The position numbers and the translations under genes are program-made. A stretch of DNA of 45,839 bases from Phycisphaerales bacterium (GTDB lineage Bacteria; Planctomycetota; Phycisphaerae; Phycisphaerales; UBA1924): contig JADLBU010000097.1 in NCBI GenBank assembly GCA_020847535.1, positions 1 to 45,839 of the forward strand, given 5' to 3'. Position 1 is the first letter of the stretch, and the number at the start of each line of letters is the position of its first letter. This document shows, in pieces, positions 31,180 to 38,968 of this stretch. The notes below the pieces were generated by a model. It worked only from the letters and a program-made list of their open reading frames with translations, ran no database searches and was not told the DNA's origin.

Positions 31180-34100
31180 ATGGCAAAGCGAGCGGCGGGG
31201 GCTGAATCCGTTCCGGTGCTGTTTCCAGAGCAGCGCGACAGCGGTCGAAGGCGCCGACGAGCGCTGTTTCTGCCCAAGTACCTGGCGTCTGATGCAGGCA
31301 AATTCGCGGCCGATGTGGCCGCGATGGGGCGTGCTCGGGAACGGGTTGCCGCCTGGGCGGCGCTGGAGCGCGAGGGGAAGCTGGATCAGGCCAATGAGCG
31401 GGCGCTTGACGCCGAGTTCTTGAACGAGGTGTTCGGGGATGCCCTGGGCTACGGCACGAAGACGTCTCGCCCGGATGACTACCTGCTCGACCGCGAGTTT
31501 CATGTCCCGGGCGCGGGTCCGGTCGATGGGGCATTGCGGGACAGGCGGGTGGAGGGCGCGCCGGCTGGGATCATCGAGATGAAGGGTCCGGCGGTGGACC
31601 TGGATCGTGATCGCTCGGGGGGCCGCACGGCCGTGCAGCAGTTGTGGGACTACCTCAACGCGCTGCCGGGGTGCTCGTGGGGGATACTGAGCAATTTCCG
31701 CACGATCCGGCTCTATCACCGCGACAAGACGCCGCGGAATTACGAGGAGTTTTCGCTTCAGGAACTCCTGCACGATGACAGGTTCCGGCAGTTCTATTAC
31801 CTGTTTGAGCGGGGCGGGTTGATGCCCTCGGTCGTCGTGCCGGAACCACGGGCGATCAAGCTGCTGGGTCGGACACAGAAGCGGCAGCGCGAGGTCGGGG
31901 ATGACTTGTACAAGGAGTACAGCCGCCGACGGGGGGAGCTGATCCACCTTCTGCACAAGGTGGAGGGCAAGCCGCTCAAGACGGCGATCCATGCAGCGCA
32001 GCTGCTGATCGATCGCGTGGTGTTCATCGCGTTCTGCGAGGATCGCGGGCTCCTGCCACCCCGAACCATCCAGGAGGTGTACGAGAAGGTGCATCGGTTC
32101 TCGGGCAAGGGGGCAAGGTTCCGGAATTTTCTCGAGCTATTCCGGGTCATGGATGAGGGCCACGAATCGCTGGCGCTGGAGACCGGGTACAACGGCGGGT
32201 TGTTCAAGTTCGATCCGGAGGTTGACGGGCTGACGCTGCCGGATGTGCCTTGGGCGGAGTTTTTCCGGTGGCTGGGGGAGTTCGACTACCAGGATGAGGT
32301 CAATGTCGAGGTTCTGGGGCACCTGTTCGAGAAGTCGATCAATGAGTTGGAACGGATGCGAGCCTCGGGCCTGTTCGTGCCTCCCGAAGGTGAGGAGGCG
32401 CCGGGGGAACAGGGTTCGGGCGATTCGCCGATGCCCAAATCGGCGCAGCGGAAGCTGCACGGCATCTACTACACACCGCCTGAGTTCACCGGGCTGATCG
32501 TCGAGCGGACGATCGACACACTGGTGAATGAACGGTTCGCCGAGATCGCCCGGCGGCACGGGCTTGACCCGGACCATCCCGACAAGAGCACCCCCAAGGC
32601 CCTGGCGGCCTACTGGGAGGACTGCTTCGCATCGCTCCAGGTGATCCGGGCGGTTGATCCGGCCTGCGGGAGCGGGGCGTTTGTGATCCGCGCCTACGAG
32701 TCGTTCGAGGAGCACTACGGCCGGATCGCCGACGGGTTCGTGGTCGCGGGGATGCAGGCGCGGGCCCGCGAGGTCGAATCGCTGGCGCCGGAGTTGATCC
32801 TCTCCCGCAATGTGTACGGGGTCGATCTTTCGGCCCAGGCGGTGGAGATCACCCGCCTGGCGCTGTGGATCCGGACCGCCCAGCCCGGCAAGACGCTGGC
32901 GGACCTCTCGCAGAACATCATCCATGGAAACAGCCTGGTGGAGGATCCGGGCATCCATCCCGACGCGATGGACTGGAAAGCGAAGTTCCCGACCGTCTTT
33001 GCCGCCGGGGGGTTCGATTGCGTGATCGGGAACCCGCCGTGGGAGCGCGTCAAGGTCCAGGAGCGGGAGTTCTTCGCAGCGCACGACCCAGCGACAGCGC
33101 AGTCGGTGAGCGCTGCGGATCGCAAGAAGCGGATCGCCCGGATGCCCGAGAAAGCGCCCGAGCTGTTCGCGGCGTACACGGCGGCGAAGGCGGATGCGGA
33201 GAAGATGCTGATGTACGCGCGGGGCTCGGGCCGATTCCCGCTGACGGGCAAGGGGGACATCAACACCTACATGCTGTTCGCGGAGCTGGCCAGGTCGCTG
33301 GTGGCGCCCGGGGGTCTTGTGGGCCTGCTGGTGCCGTCGGGGATCGCGACGGATGAGACGACCAAGGAGTTTTTTGGAACGCTGATCGACGAGCACCGCC
33401 TTGCGGTGCTGTACGACTTTGAGAATCGCAAGAAGGTATTTCCCGATGTCGATGGGCGCTTCAAATTCTGCGCCATTGTTTTCGGTGGGAACAGTGTTCA
33501 GTTTCGGAGCAGCGAGTTTGTGTTCTTCGCCCACAGCGTCGACGACCTGCATGAGCGACATCGTCGCCTGTCGCTGACGGCTGCCGACCTCAAGCTGCTG
33601 AACCCCAACACGCGGACGTGCCCGATCTTCCGCACGCGGCGGGATGCGGAGCTGACGAAGGGGATCTATCGGCGGGTTCCGATTCTGATCGATCATGGGC
33701 GGAAGAAGGGGGGCAATCCCTGGGGGATTCGGTTTCTGCGCATGTTTGACCAGACCAACGACGCCAAGGAAGGGAGATTCACGGAGCCTTCGTGGCTGAG
33801 GTCGGAGGGGTTCAAGCTGGAGGGGAACCGTTTCCGCAAGGGGAAGAGGGTTTTTCTGCCGCTGTACGAGGCGAAGATGGTGCAGGCGTACGACCACCGG
33901 GCGGCGAGCATCGTGGTGGAGGCGGGGAACTGGATGCGCCAGGGCCAGAAGGCCCAGACGACGATGGCGGATCACCAGAACCCTGAGTTCATGGTTTTGC
34001 CGCGGTGGTGGGTGGAGGAGGGGGTTGTCCGGGAATCACTCGGTGACGATGAGCGTTCCGCGTACGTTTGCTACAAGGACATCACCAGCGCGACCAACGA

Positions 34101-34671
34101 GCGGACGATGATCGCCGCCTGGGCGCCGCACGCGGCGTTCGTCAACTCCGCGCCGCTGATGCTTATGGATCGTTCGATATCGGCTCGGCGAGCGTGCTGC
34201 CAGTTGGGGAACCTGAACGCGGCGGTCTTGGATTTCGTGGCGAGGCAGAAGGTCGGCGGGGTTCATCTCAATTTTTTCATTGTCGAGCAGTTGCCGATCC
34301 TTGCCCCGGACACCTACGACGAGAAATGCCCTTGGGACCGCAAGCACACCCTGGAGGAGTGGGTTTCCGAGCGAGTTCTCAGGCTGTCGTGCACGAGCGA
34401 GGACATGAAGCCGCTGGCGAGCGAGTGCGGGTTCAAGGGTTCTGGCGGGGATGGCATCCACAAGTGGAAGGATTCGGAGCGGATTGAGATGCTTGCCGAG
34501 CTGGATGCCGCATTTTTCCATCTCTACGGCGTTGAGCGTGAGGATGTGGAGTACATGCTGGGGACGTTCACGGGGATGCGATCGGACGAGGAGGGTGGGG
34601 ATGTGGCGAGCCGGGCGCGGCGAGATGCGGTGCTGGAGCACTTCGATGGGTTGGGAGCGAGGAAGAGGTAG
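31180..34671 (+). CDS. Single-chain type IIG-like restriction-modification enzyme (Eco57I family)
   Basis: 1,163 residues combining cutting and methylation. An N-terminal PD-(D/E)xK-like nuclease is visible: Asp116 in GPVDGALRD, Glu133 and Lys135 in GIIEMKGP. Next is a helical connector (KTAIHAAQLLIDRVVFIAFC). The adenine methyltransferase follows, with motif I DPACGSGAFVIRAYE (Cys496 region) and motif IV NPPW (residues 618-621), the latter in CVIGNPPWERVKVQ. A target-recognition region ends near 'FVARQKVGGVHLNFFIVEQLPIL'. No separate specificity subunit, methylase or nuclease gene is adjacent, as expected for IIG/IIL-type enzymes, so one polypeptide may modify and cut. BREX PglX-type enzymes share the methylase but no BREX genes are present. 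It is followed by a 73-bp tandem array. Confidence 0.88.
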   Translation: MAKRAAGAESVPVLFPEQRDSGRRRRRALFLPKYLASDAGKFAADVAAMGRARERVAAWAALEREGKLDQANERALDAEFLNEVFGDALGYGTKTSRPDDYLLDREFHVPGAGPVDGALRDRRVEGAPAGIIEMKGPAVDLDRDRSGGRTAVQQLWDYLNALPGCSWGILSNFRTIRLYHRDKTPRNYEEFSLQELLHDDRFRQFYYLFERGGLMPSVVVPEPRAIKLLGRTQKRQREVGDDLYKEYSRRRGELIHLLHKVEGKPLKTAIHAAQLLIDRVVFIAFCEDRGLLPPRTIQEVYEKVHRFSGKGARFRNFLELFRVMDEGHESLALETGYNGGLFKFDPEVDGLTLPDVPWAEFFRWLGEFDYQDEVNVEVLGHLFEKSINELERMRASGLFVPPEGEEAPGEQGSGDSPMPKSAQRKLHGIYYTPPEFTGLIVERTIDTLVNERFAEIARRHGLDPDHPDKSTPKALAAYWEDCFASLQVIRAVDPACGSGAFVIRAYESFEEHYGRIADGFVVAGMQARAREVESLAPELILSRNVYGVDLSAQAVEITRLALWIRTAQPGKTLADLSQNIIHGNSLVEDPGIHPDAMDWKAKFPTVFAAGGFDCVIGNPPWERVKVQEREFFAAHDPATAQSVSAADRKKRIARMPEKAPELFAAYTAAKADAEKMLMYARGSGRFPLTGKGDINTYMLFAELARSLVAPGGLVGLLVPSGIATDETTKEFFGTLIDEHRLAVLYDFENRKKVFPDVDGRFKFCAIVFGGNSVQFRSSEFVFFAHSVDDLHERHRRLSLTAADLKLLNPNTRTCPIFRTRRDAELTKGIYRRVPILIDHGRKKGGNPWGIRFLRMFDQTNDAKEGRFTEPSWLRSEGFKLEGNRFRKGKRVFLPLYEAKMVQAYDHRAASIVVEAGNWMRQGQKAQTTMADHQNPEFMVLPRWWVEEGVVRESLGDDERSAYVCYKDITSATNERTMIAAWAPHAAFVNSAPLMLMDRSISARRACCQLGNLNAAVLDFVARQKVGGVHLNFFIVEQLPILAPDTYDEKCPWDRKHTLEEWVSERVLRLSCTSEDMKPLASECGFKGSGGDGIHKWKDSERIEMLAELDAAFFHLYGVEREDVEYMLGTFTGMRSDEEGGDVASRARRDAVLEHFDGLGARKR

Positions 34672-34677
34672 ATGAGG

Positions 34678-34936
34678 TAGATCACAGGCCAGAGGCCTGT
34701 GCCACGAGATTGGGTAGACACAGGCCCGAGGCGTGTGTCGGTAGATCGGGTAGATCACAGGCCAGAGGCCTGTGCCACGAGATTGGGTAGACACAGGCCC
34801 GAGGCGTGTGTCGGTAGATCGGGTAGATCACAGGCCAGAGGCCTGTGCCACGAGATTGGGTAGACATAGGCCCGAGGCGTGTGTCGGTAGATCGGGTAGA
34901 TCACAGGCCAGAGGCCTGTGCCACGAGATGGGGTAG
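34678..34936. repeat. 73-bp tandem array, 3.5 units, of palindromic modules
   Basis: Units begin at 34678, 34751, 34824 and 34897, exactly 73 bases apart. Each unit has two hairpin modules: CACAGGCC-AGA-GGCCTGTG followed by CCACGAGATTGGGTAG, and ACACAGGCCCGAGGCGTGTGT followed by CGGTAGATCGGG. Units are identical except one C-to-T in the third; the last half-unit ends with GAGATGGGGTAG, the variant found in the MITE. There is no Cas gene and the whole unit repeats, so it is not a CRISPR array. Confidence 0.97.
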
Positions 34937-34940
34937 GGGA

Positions 34941-35555
34941 TCAGATCGCGGGCTGGAAGGCGCTCACTCCCACGGGTTGCTTGTAGGCATCGGCGGCGTC
35001 GGGGCTGATGCGGGTGGCGAACTCGTAGGTGGTCATGTTCTTGATGGGGAGCGAGTAGATGTGGAGGGTGATGAGGTCTTCGCCGCTCGCCTGCATGTTG
35101 GCGACCTGGTGGATGTCGTCATCCTCGGCAGCGCAGATGTAGCCTGGGGCCATCGGGGTGGTCGCGGTGGGGCAGATGAGGCCCGAGGGGGTGCGTTTGA
35201 AGCGGATCTCGGTGCCGGTGCCCTGGATGACCTTGAAGGCGCAGGAGGAACCGGTGTGGTCGTGGATGGGGGTGAAGTCGCCGGATCGCCAGCAGAGGGC
35301 GACCAGCTCGTAGTTCTCGGTTTTGCTGATGGTGTTGCGCTTGTAGCCCTTGGTGCCGAAGACGCAGCAGGCGTTGACATCCTCGCGCTGGATGTTGGTC
35401 TGGGCGAGGAGGCGCTGAAGGATGTCGAGGTTGGCACGGCCGGTGAGGGAGTCGAGGTAGTCGATGATTTCGGCGAGCTTGGGGAAGCGATCGCGCGGGT
35501 GTCGCGTGTCGGTGATCGCGGGAGGGGTGGTACAGCCGTTGGTGTCGGCGGACAT
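34941..35555 (-). CDS. Cysteine dioxygenase, type I, with a Cys-Tyr cofactor pair
   Basis: A 204-residue cupin that oxidises L-cysteine to cysteine sulfinate with O2 and Fe(II). The iron ligands are visible: His98 and His100 in PIHDHTGSSC and His149 in DIHQVAN. Cys105 of the same block and Tyr167 in LHIYSLP occupy the positions of mammalian Cys93 and Tyr157, which form the thioether cofactor; many bacterial homologues have Gly at the Cys site. KRNTISKTENYELVALCWRS carries the substrate-binding Arg. The start at 35555 has TATCAT 6 bases upstream (TTCCCC 17 bases further) and no Shine-Dalgarno, suggesting a leaderless mRNA. A class V PLP enzyme lies 136 bp upstream on the same strand and may use its product. 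Confidence 0.93.
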   Translation of the reverse strand: MSADTNGCTTPPAITDTRHPRDRFPKLAEIIDYLDSLTGRANLDILQRLLAQTNIQREDVNACCVFGTKGYKRNTISKTENYELVALCWRSGDFTPIHDHTGSSCAFKVIQGTGTEIRFKRTPSGLICPTATTPMAPGYICAAEDDDIHQVANMQASGEDLITLHIYSLPIKNMTTYEFATRISPDAADAYKQPVGVSAFQPAI

Positions 35556-35590
35556 GTGGGAATGATATGGGATCAGGTGGTGAGGGGGAA
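35556..35590 (-). promoter_or_regulatory. Probable promoter of the cysteine dioxygenase gene
   Basis: TTCCCC, 17 bases, TATCAT, then 6 bases to the ATG. The start point would be about the A of the ATG. Confidence 0.45.
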
Positions 35591-35691
35591 GGGGGAAGCG
35601 AGTGAGGGGGATAGGGCCGAGAACAAAGAGGGGCGATGAGAAGAGAGGCATTGAGGCATCAGGGCGCCGAGGCATCAAGTGACAGAGGGGG

Positions 35692-36966
35692 TCAGAGGGA
35701 TCGCTCTGCTTCCAGCTCGGATTTGAGGGCTTGGGCGAGGTATTCGTACTGGGCTTTGGAGTTGTAGAGCTGTGTGCTGAGTCGGATGAGGCGATCGGGT
35801 TTGCCGGCGACCGACCAGACGGGGACTTGGATGCGGTGCTTGAGGATGGCATCCTGGAGGGCATCGTGGTGTTTGCTGGGGCGGGCCATGAGACGGGCGT
35901 GGCGAGCGGTGTCGTGGGGGTCGTGCTTGGGGAGGAAGATGGAGGAGAGGGAGCCGAGCATGGAATCGGGGGCGGGGGGTTCGACGTTGAGGGTCTGGCA
36001 GATGAGGTTGCGTGCCCAGAGGAGGAGTTCGCGGTTGCGTTTGCGGATGTCGGCGTAGCCGGCGGGCATGAGGGAAGTCATGAAGCGGAGGGTGTCGTGG
36101 ATCGCGATGAAGGCGGTGGCGTCGTAGGTGCCGATGTAGTCGAACTCGGTGATGAAGTGTGGGCGGCCGGGCTTGGGCTTTTCGGCGAAGTTGGAGAGGA
36201 TGACGGGGCGGAAGTCCTTCTGCAAGTCGGGCCTGACGTAGAGGAACGCCGAGCCTTTGGGGGAGCAGATCCACTTGTGGCAGTTGGCGGTGTAGTAGGC
36301 GGGGGCGAGCTTGGTGATGTCGAGGTCGGTGAAGCCGGGGGCGTGGGCGCCGTCGACGATGGTCTGGACGTTGCGCTTCTTGAGTTCATCGACGATGGTC
36401 TGGATGGGGAGGACCAGGCCGCTGGAGCTGGTCACGTGGCTGACGAGGGCGAGCCGGGTGCGCGGTGTCACTTTGGCGAGGATGGCATCGACGACCTGGT
36501 CGGGCGAATGGAGGGGGAAGGGGATGTCGGCCATGGTGATCTGAGCGCCGGCTCGGGCGCAGATGCGTCGGAGGTTGTTGAGGCAGGCTGGGTATTCGTG
36601 GGCGCTGGCGATCACCTCATCGCCGGCCTTGAGACGGCCGAGCTGGACGGCGTTGTCGAGGACCGTGGCGACGCCGATGGTGGCGTTGGTGACGAATGCC
36701 AGGTCGTTGGTGGGGCAATTGATGAAGGCGGCGAGCGCTCGGCGAGCGGTGTCGAGGAGGTCATCGAGCTGGTTGACGAAGAAGCGGACGGCCTCGGCTT
36801 CCATCTGCTCGCGGTAGCGTGATTGCGCCTGGAGGATGGGGATGGGGCAGGCGCCGAAACTGCCGTGATTGAGGTAGACGATGTCGGGGTCGAGGCGCCA
36901 GTGGTGGGCGAATTCAGAGGGCGATGGGAGGGAGATGGAGGAGTCGGGGCGGGTGTCGGGGGTCAT
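35692..36966 (-). CDS. Class V PLP-dependent enzyme (isopenicillin N epimerase/cysteine desulfurase-like)
   Basis: A 424-residue fold-type I PLP protein. DIVYLNHGSFGACPIPILQA is the N-terminal signature of the isopenicillin N epimerase-like subgroup; FVTNATIGVATVLDN binds the cofactor phosphate; TIVDGAHAPGF supplies the PLP-ring Asp; ANCHKWICSPKGSAFLYV contains Lys231, which forms the Schiff base. The subgroup includes epimerases, cysteine lyases and desulfinase-like enzymes, so the reaction is open. The neighbours (cysteine dioxygenase downstream, YeiH-type exporter divergent) make sulfinate or cysteine chemistry the best guess. TACTCT lies 6 bases before the ATG with no Shine-Dalgarno; the start codon lies 19 bp from the exporter's GTG. 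Confidence 0.9.
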   Translation of the reverse strand: MTPDTRPDSSISLPSPSEFAHHWRLDPDIVYLNHGSFGACPIPILQAQSRYREQMEAEAVRFFVNQLDDLLDTARRALAAFINCPTNDLAFVTNATIGVATVLDNAVQLGRLKAGDEVIASAHEYPACLNNLRRICARAGAQITMADIPFPLHSPDQVVDAILAKVTPRTRLALVSHVTSSSGLVLPIQTIVDELKKRNVQTIVDGAHAPGFTDLDITKLAPAYYTANCHKWICSPKGSAFLYVRPDLQKDFRPVILSNFAEKPKPGRPHFITEFDYIGTYDATAFIAIHDTLRFMTSLMPAGYADIRKRNRELLLWARNLICQTLNVEPPAPDSMLGSLSSIFLPKHDPHDTARHARLMARPSKHHDALQDAILKHRIQVPVWSVAGKPDRLIRLSTQLYNSKAQYEYLAQALKSELEAERSL

Positions 36967-36985
36967 GCGGCTAGAGTACGTGCGC
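36967..36985. promoter_or_regulatory. Possible bidirectional promoter core with overlapping -10 elements
   Basis: The 19-bp gap contains GCTAGAGTAC. Read rightward, TAGAGT (36972-36977) lies 8 bases before the exporter GTG at 36986. Read leftward, TACTCT (36978-36973) lies 6 bases before the aminotransferase ATG. Both -35 regions would then fall inside the opposite coding sequence. Confidence 0.4.
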
Positions 36986-38062
36986 GTGACAGAAGAGGCA
37001 CCCGGGACAACCACTTCGGCTCGTGTTTCAGGATCGCGGGCCGAGGCTGCGCCGGTGGGTGCGGTGCTTTCGGGGGCCGGGTGTCTGTGGTGCCTGACGG
37101 GGATCTTCGCGGTTCCGCGAGTTGAAGCGGCGTGGGTGCAGCGCGTGCTGGAGGTGGTGTGGGCATCCCCGGCCAAGGCGCTGGCGGTGGGGATTGTGCT
37201 GGCGCTGGCGGGGCTGGTGAGGACAGGGACGGGGAGCAAGAACGCGGCGAAGTACCTGATGCAGACGAGCATCGTGCTGTCGGGGCTGACGATGAACGTC
37301 GCGGAGGTCTTGAAGGCGGGGCTGGCGGGGATCGCGTTTACGATCGCGACGATCGCGGGGAGTTTCGGGCTGGGGTGGGTGCTGTGGAAGTGGCTGAAGA
37401 CGGATGGAAAGGTGACGACGCTGCTCTCGTCGGGAACGGCGATCTGCGGGGGATCGGCGATCGCGGCGGTGTCGCCGGTGATCATGGCGAGCGGAGCGCA
37501 GATCTCGGTGGCGATGGCGACCGTGTTCATCCTGAACGGCGTGGGGCTGTACGTGTTTCCGCCGCTGGGTGAGTGGCTTGGGCTGTCATCGCAACAGTTC
37601 GGGACGTGGGCCGGGATCGCGATCCATGACACTTCATCGGTGTATGGAGCGGGGCAGGCGTTCGACAGGATTCATCCTGGCGGGGATGCGCTGCAGCAGG
37701 CGATGGCGGTGAAGCTGTCGCGGGCGTTGTGGATCGCGCCGATCGTGTTCGTTGCGGCGTGGTGGATGAGGAGGGTGGCGAGCCGGGAAGGTGTGGCGGC
37801 GCGGACGCCGTTTCCGTGGTTCATTTTGTGGTTCATCGCGGCGTGCGCTGCGCGGAGCGTGTGGCCGGGGGTAGGGGAGTACAAGGATGAGGTGCGGAGG
37901 TTGGCGGGGACGGGGATGACGATGGCGCTGCTCTTGATCGGGATGGGGCTGTCGAGGGAGGCGATCCGGACGGTGGGGTTTAGGCCGATGCTGCAGGGGG
38001 TGATGTTGTGGGTTGTGCTGGGTGGGGTCTCGTTGCTGGCGGTGATGAGGATGGGAGGGTGA
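36986..38062 (+). CDS. YeiH-family putative sulfate/sulfite exporter, multi-span membrane protein
   Basis: About 358 residues with nine to ten hydrophobic spans. The conserved core reads KNAAKYLMQTSIVLSGLTMN, then TTLLSSGTAICGGSAIAAVS, FGTWAGIAIHDTSSVYGAG and LLLIGMGLSREAIRTVGF, all diagnostic of the YeiH/UPF0324 (PF03601) family. Members are predicted anion exporters and are linked in several bacteria to sulfite or taurine metabolism; transport has rarely been measured. The start is uncertain: GTG at 36986 or 36980, or an ATG at 36965 that would overlap the opposite gene's start codon. It is divergent from the PLP enzyme and followed within 70 bp by trmD. Confidence 0.9.
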   Translation: MTEEAPGTTTSARVSGSRAEAAPVGAVLSGAGCLWCLTGIFAVPRVEAAWVQRVLEVVWASPAKALAVGIVLALAGLVRTGTGSKNAAKYLMQTSIVLSGLTMNVAEVLKAGLAGIAFTIATIAGSFGLGWVLWKWLKTDGKVTTLLSSGTAICGGSAIAAVSPVIMASGAQISVAMATVFILNGVGLYVFPPLGEWLGLSSQQFGTWAGIAIHDTSSVYGAGQAFDRIHPGGDALQQAMAVKLSRALWIAPIVFVAAWWMRRVASREGVAARTPFPWFILWFIAACAARSVWPGVGEYKDEVRRLAGTGMTMALLLIGMGLSREAIRTVGFRPMLQGVMLWVVLGGVSLLAVMRMGG

Positions 38063-38082
38063 GCATGGGCGCTAGCGTTGGT

Positions 38083-38122
38083 AGCCGCACAGCCGCACAG
38101 CCGCACAGCCGCACAGCCGCAC
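38083..38122. repeat. Octanucleotide tandem repeat (AGCCGCAC)5 in the trmD leader
   Basis: Five perfect 8-bp units, ending 9 bases before the trmD ATG and replacing the Shine-Dalgarno region. As 8 is not a multiple of 3, copy-number change would shift any upstream-initiated frame. Confidence 0.95.
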
Positions 38123-38131
38123 GAGTCGACG

Positions 38132-38869
38132 ATGGCGATCCGGTTTGACATACTCACGACGTTTCCGGAGATGTTCTCCGAGCTATCGCCGGCGGCGATG
38201 GGGGTGAGTATTCCTGCGCGTGCGCGGAAGGCGGGGCTGGCGGAGTGGCACGCGACGGATATCCGGTCGTACTCGAAGGACAAGCATCGCAAGACCGATG
38301 AGCGTCCGTTCGGGGGCGGGCCCGGGATGGTGATGATGTGCCAGCCGGTGTGGGATGCGGTGATGGCGGTCGAGGGGCTGGATGCGCGGCCGGCGACCCG
38401 GATCCTGTTGACGCCGCAGGGTGTGCCTCTGAAGCAGGGACTGGTGGAGGAGCTGGCGAAGAAGGAGCGGCTGCTGCTGATCGCCGGGCACTACGAGGGG
38501 ATCGATGAGCGGGTGATCCAGAAGCTGGCGCCGATGGAGATCAGCATCGGGGACTATGTGCTGAGCGGTGGGGAGCTGGCGGCGATGGTTTTGATGGATG
38601 CGGTGATCCGGTTGATTCCGGGGGTGCTGGGGGATGACGAATCGGCGGGGTCGGACAGCTTTGGGGTGGCGAGCGGGGATCGAGAAGGACGGCGGCTCCT
38701 GGACTGCCCTCACTACACGCGGCCGCGGGAGTGGGAGGGGATGGAGGTCCCGGAGGTGCTGATGAGTGGGGATCACGGGAGGATCGCCAAGTGGCGACTG
38801 GAGCGGATGGTGGAGAGGACGAGGGAGCGGAGGCCCGACTTGTTTCCGAACAAAGAGGGTGAGAAGTAG
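38132..38869 (+). CDS. trmD: tRNA (guanine-N1)-methyltransferase
   Basis: A SPOUT-class enzyme that methylates G37 of tRNAs reading NNG/CUN codons, preventing frameshifts. MAIRFDILTTFPEMFSELSP opens it; HRKTDERPFGGGPGMVMMCQ is the AdoMet trefoil entrance; ILLTPQGVPLKQ, LLIAGHYEGIDERVI and EISIGDYVLSGGELAAM complete the knot. LDCPHYTRPREWEGMEVPEV is the tRNA-binding region. At 245 residues it is full length. The ATG at 38132 is chosen over 38078 because the extra residues would be translated from the octamer repeat. No Shine-Dalgarno is visible. rplS follows, as in the common rpsP-rimM-trmD-rplS order, but rimM and rpsP are absent. Confidence 0.97.
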   Translation: MAIRFDILTTFPEMFSELSPAAMGVSIPARARKAGLAEWHATDIRSYSKDKHRKTDERPFGGGPGMVMMCQPVWDAVMAVEGLDARPATRILLTPQGVPLKQGLVEELAKKERLLLIAGHYEGIDERVIQKLAPMEISIGDYVLSGGELAAMVLMDAVIRLIPGVLGDDESAGSDSFGVASGDREGRRLLDCPHYTRPREWEGMEVPEVLMSGDHGRIAKWRLERMVERTRERRPDLFPNKEGEK

Positions 38870-38932
38870 GTCGAGAGGGCCTGCCCCGGGGGAGCGCCTA
38901 GAAGGCGGGAGGGGGAGCGCCTAACGTTGAGG

Positions 38933-38958
38933 CCCGGCCCATTTGGGCGGGATTTCTT
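38933..38958 (+). terminator. Weak hairpin between trmD and rplS (terminator or L19 leader)
   Basis: CCCGGCCC-ATTT-GGGCGGG with one bulged G, then ATTTCTT, ending 11 bases before the rplS ATG. A partial copy GGGGAGCGCCTA occurs twice just upstream (38889-38923). It may attenuate read-through from trmD. Confidence 0.45.
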
Positions 38959-38968
38959 AGGTGATGCC

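Noticed and set aside
32137..33975. 612-residue minus-strand ORF opposite the restriction enzyme
   Set aside because: Antisense shadow; His/Arg/Pro-rich composition and no recognised motif.
34678..34936. CRISPR array
   Set aside because: The full 73-bp unit repeats with no variable spacers, and there are no cas genes.
38078..38131. Upstream start for trmD at 38078
   Set aside because: Would translate the octamer repeat (AAQPHSRTAAQPH) and add residues not found in TrmD.
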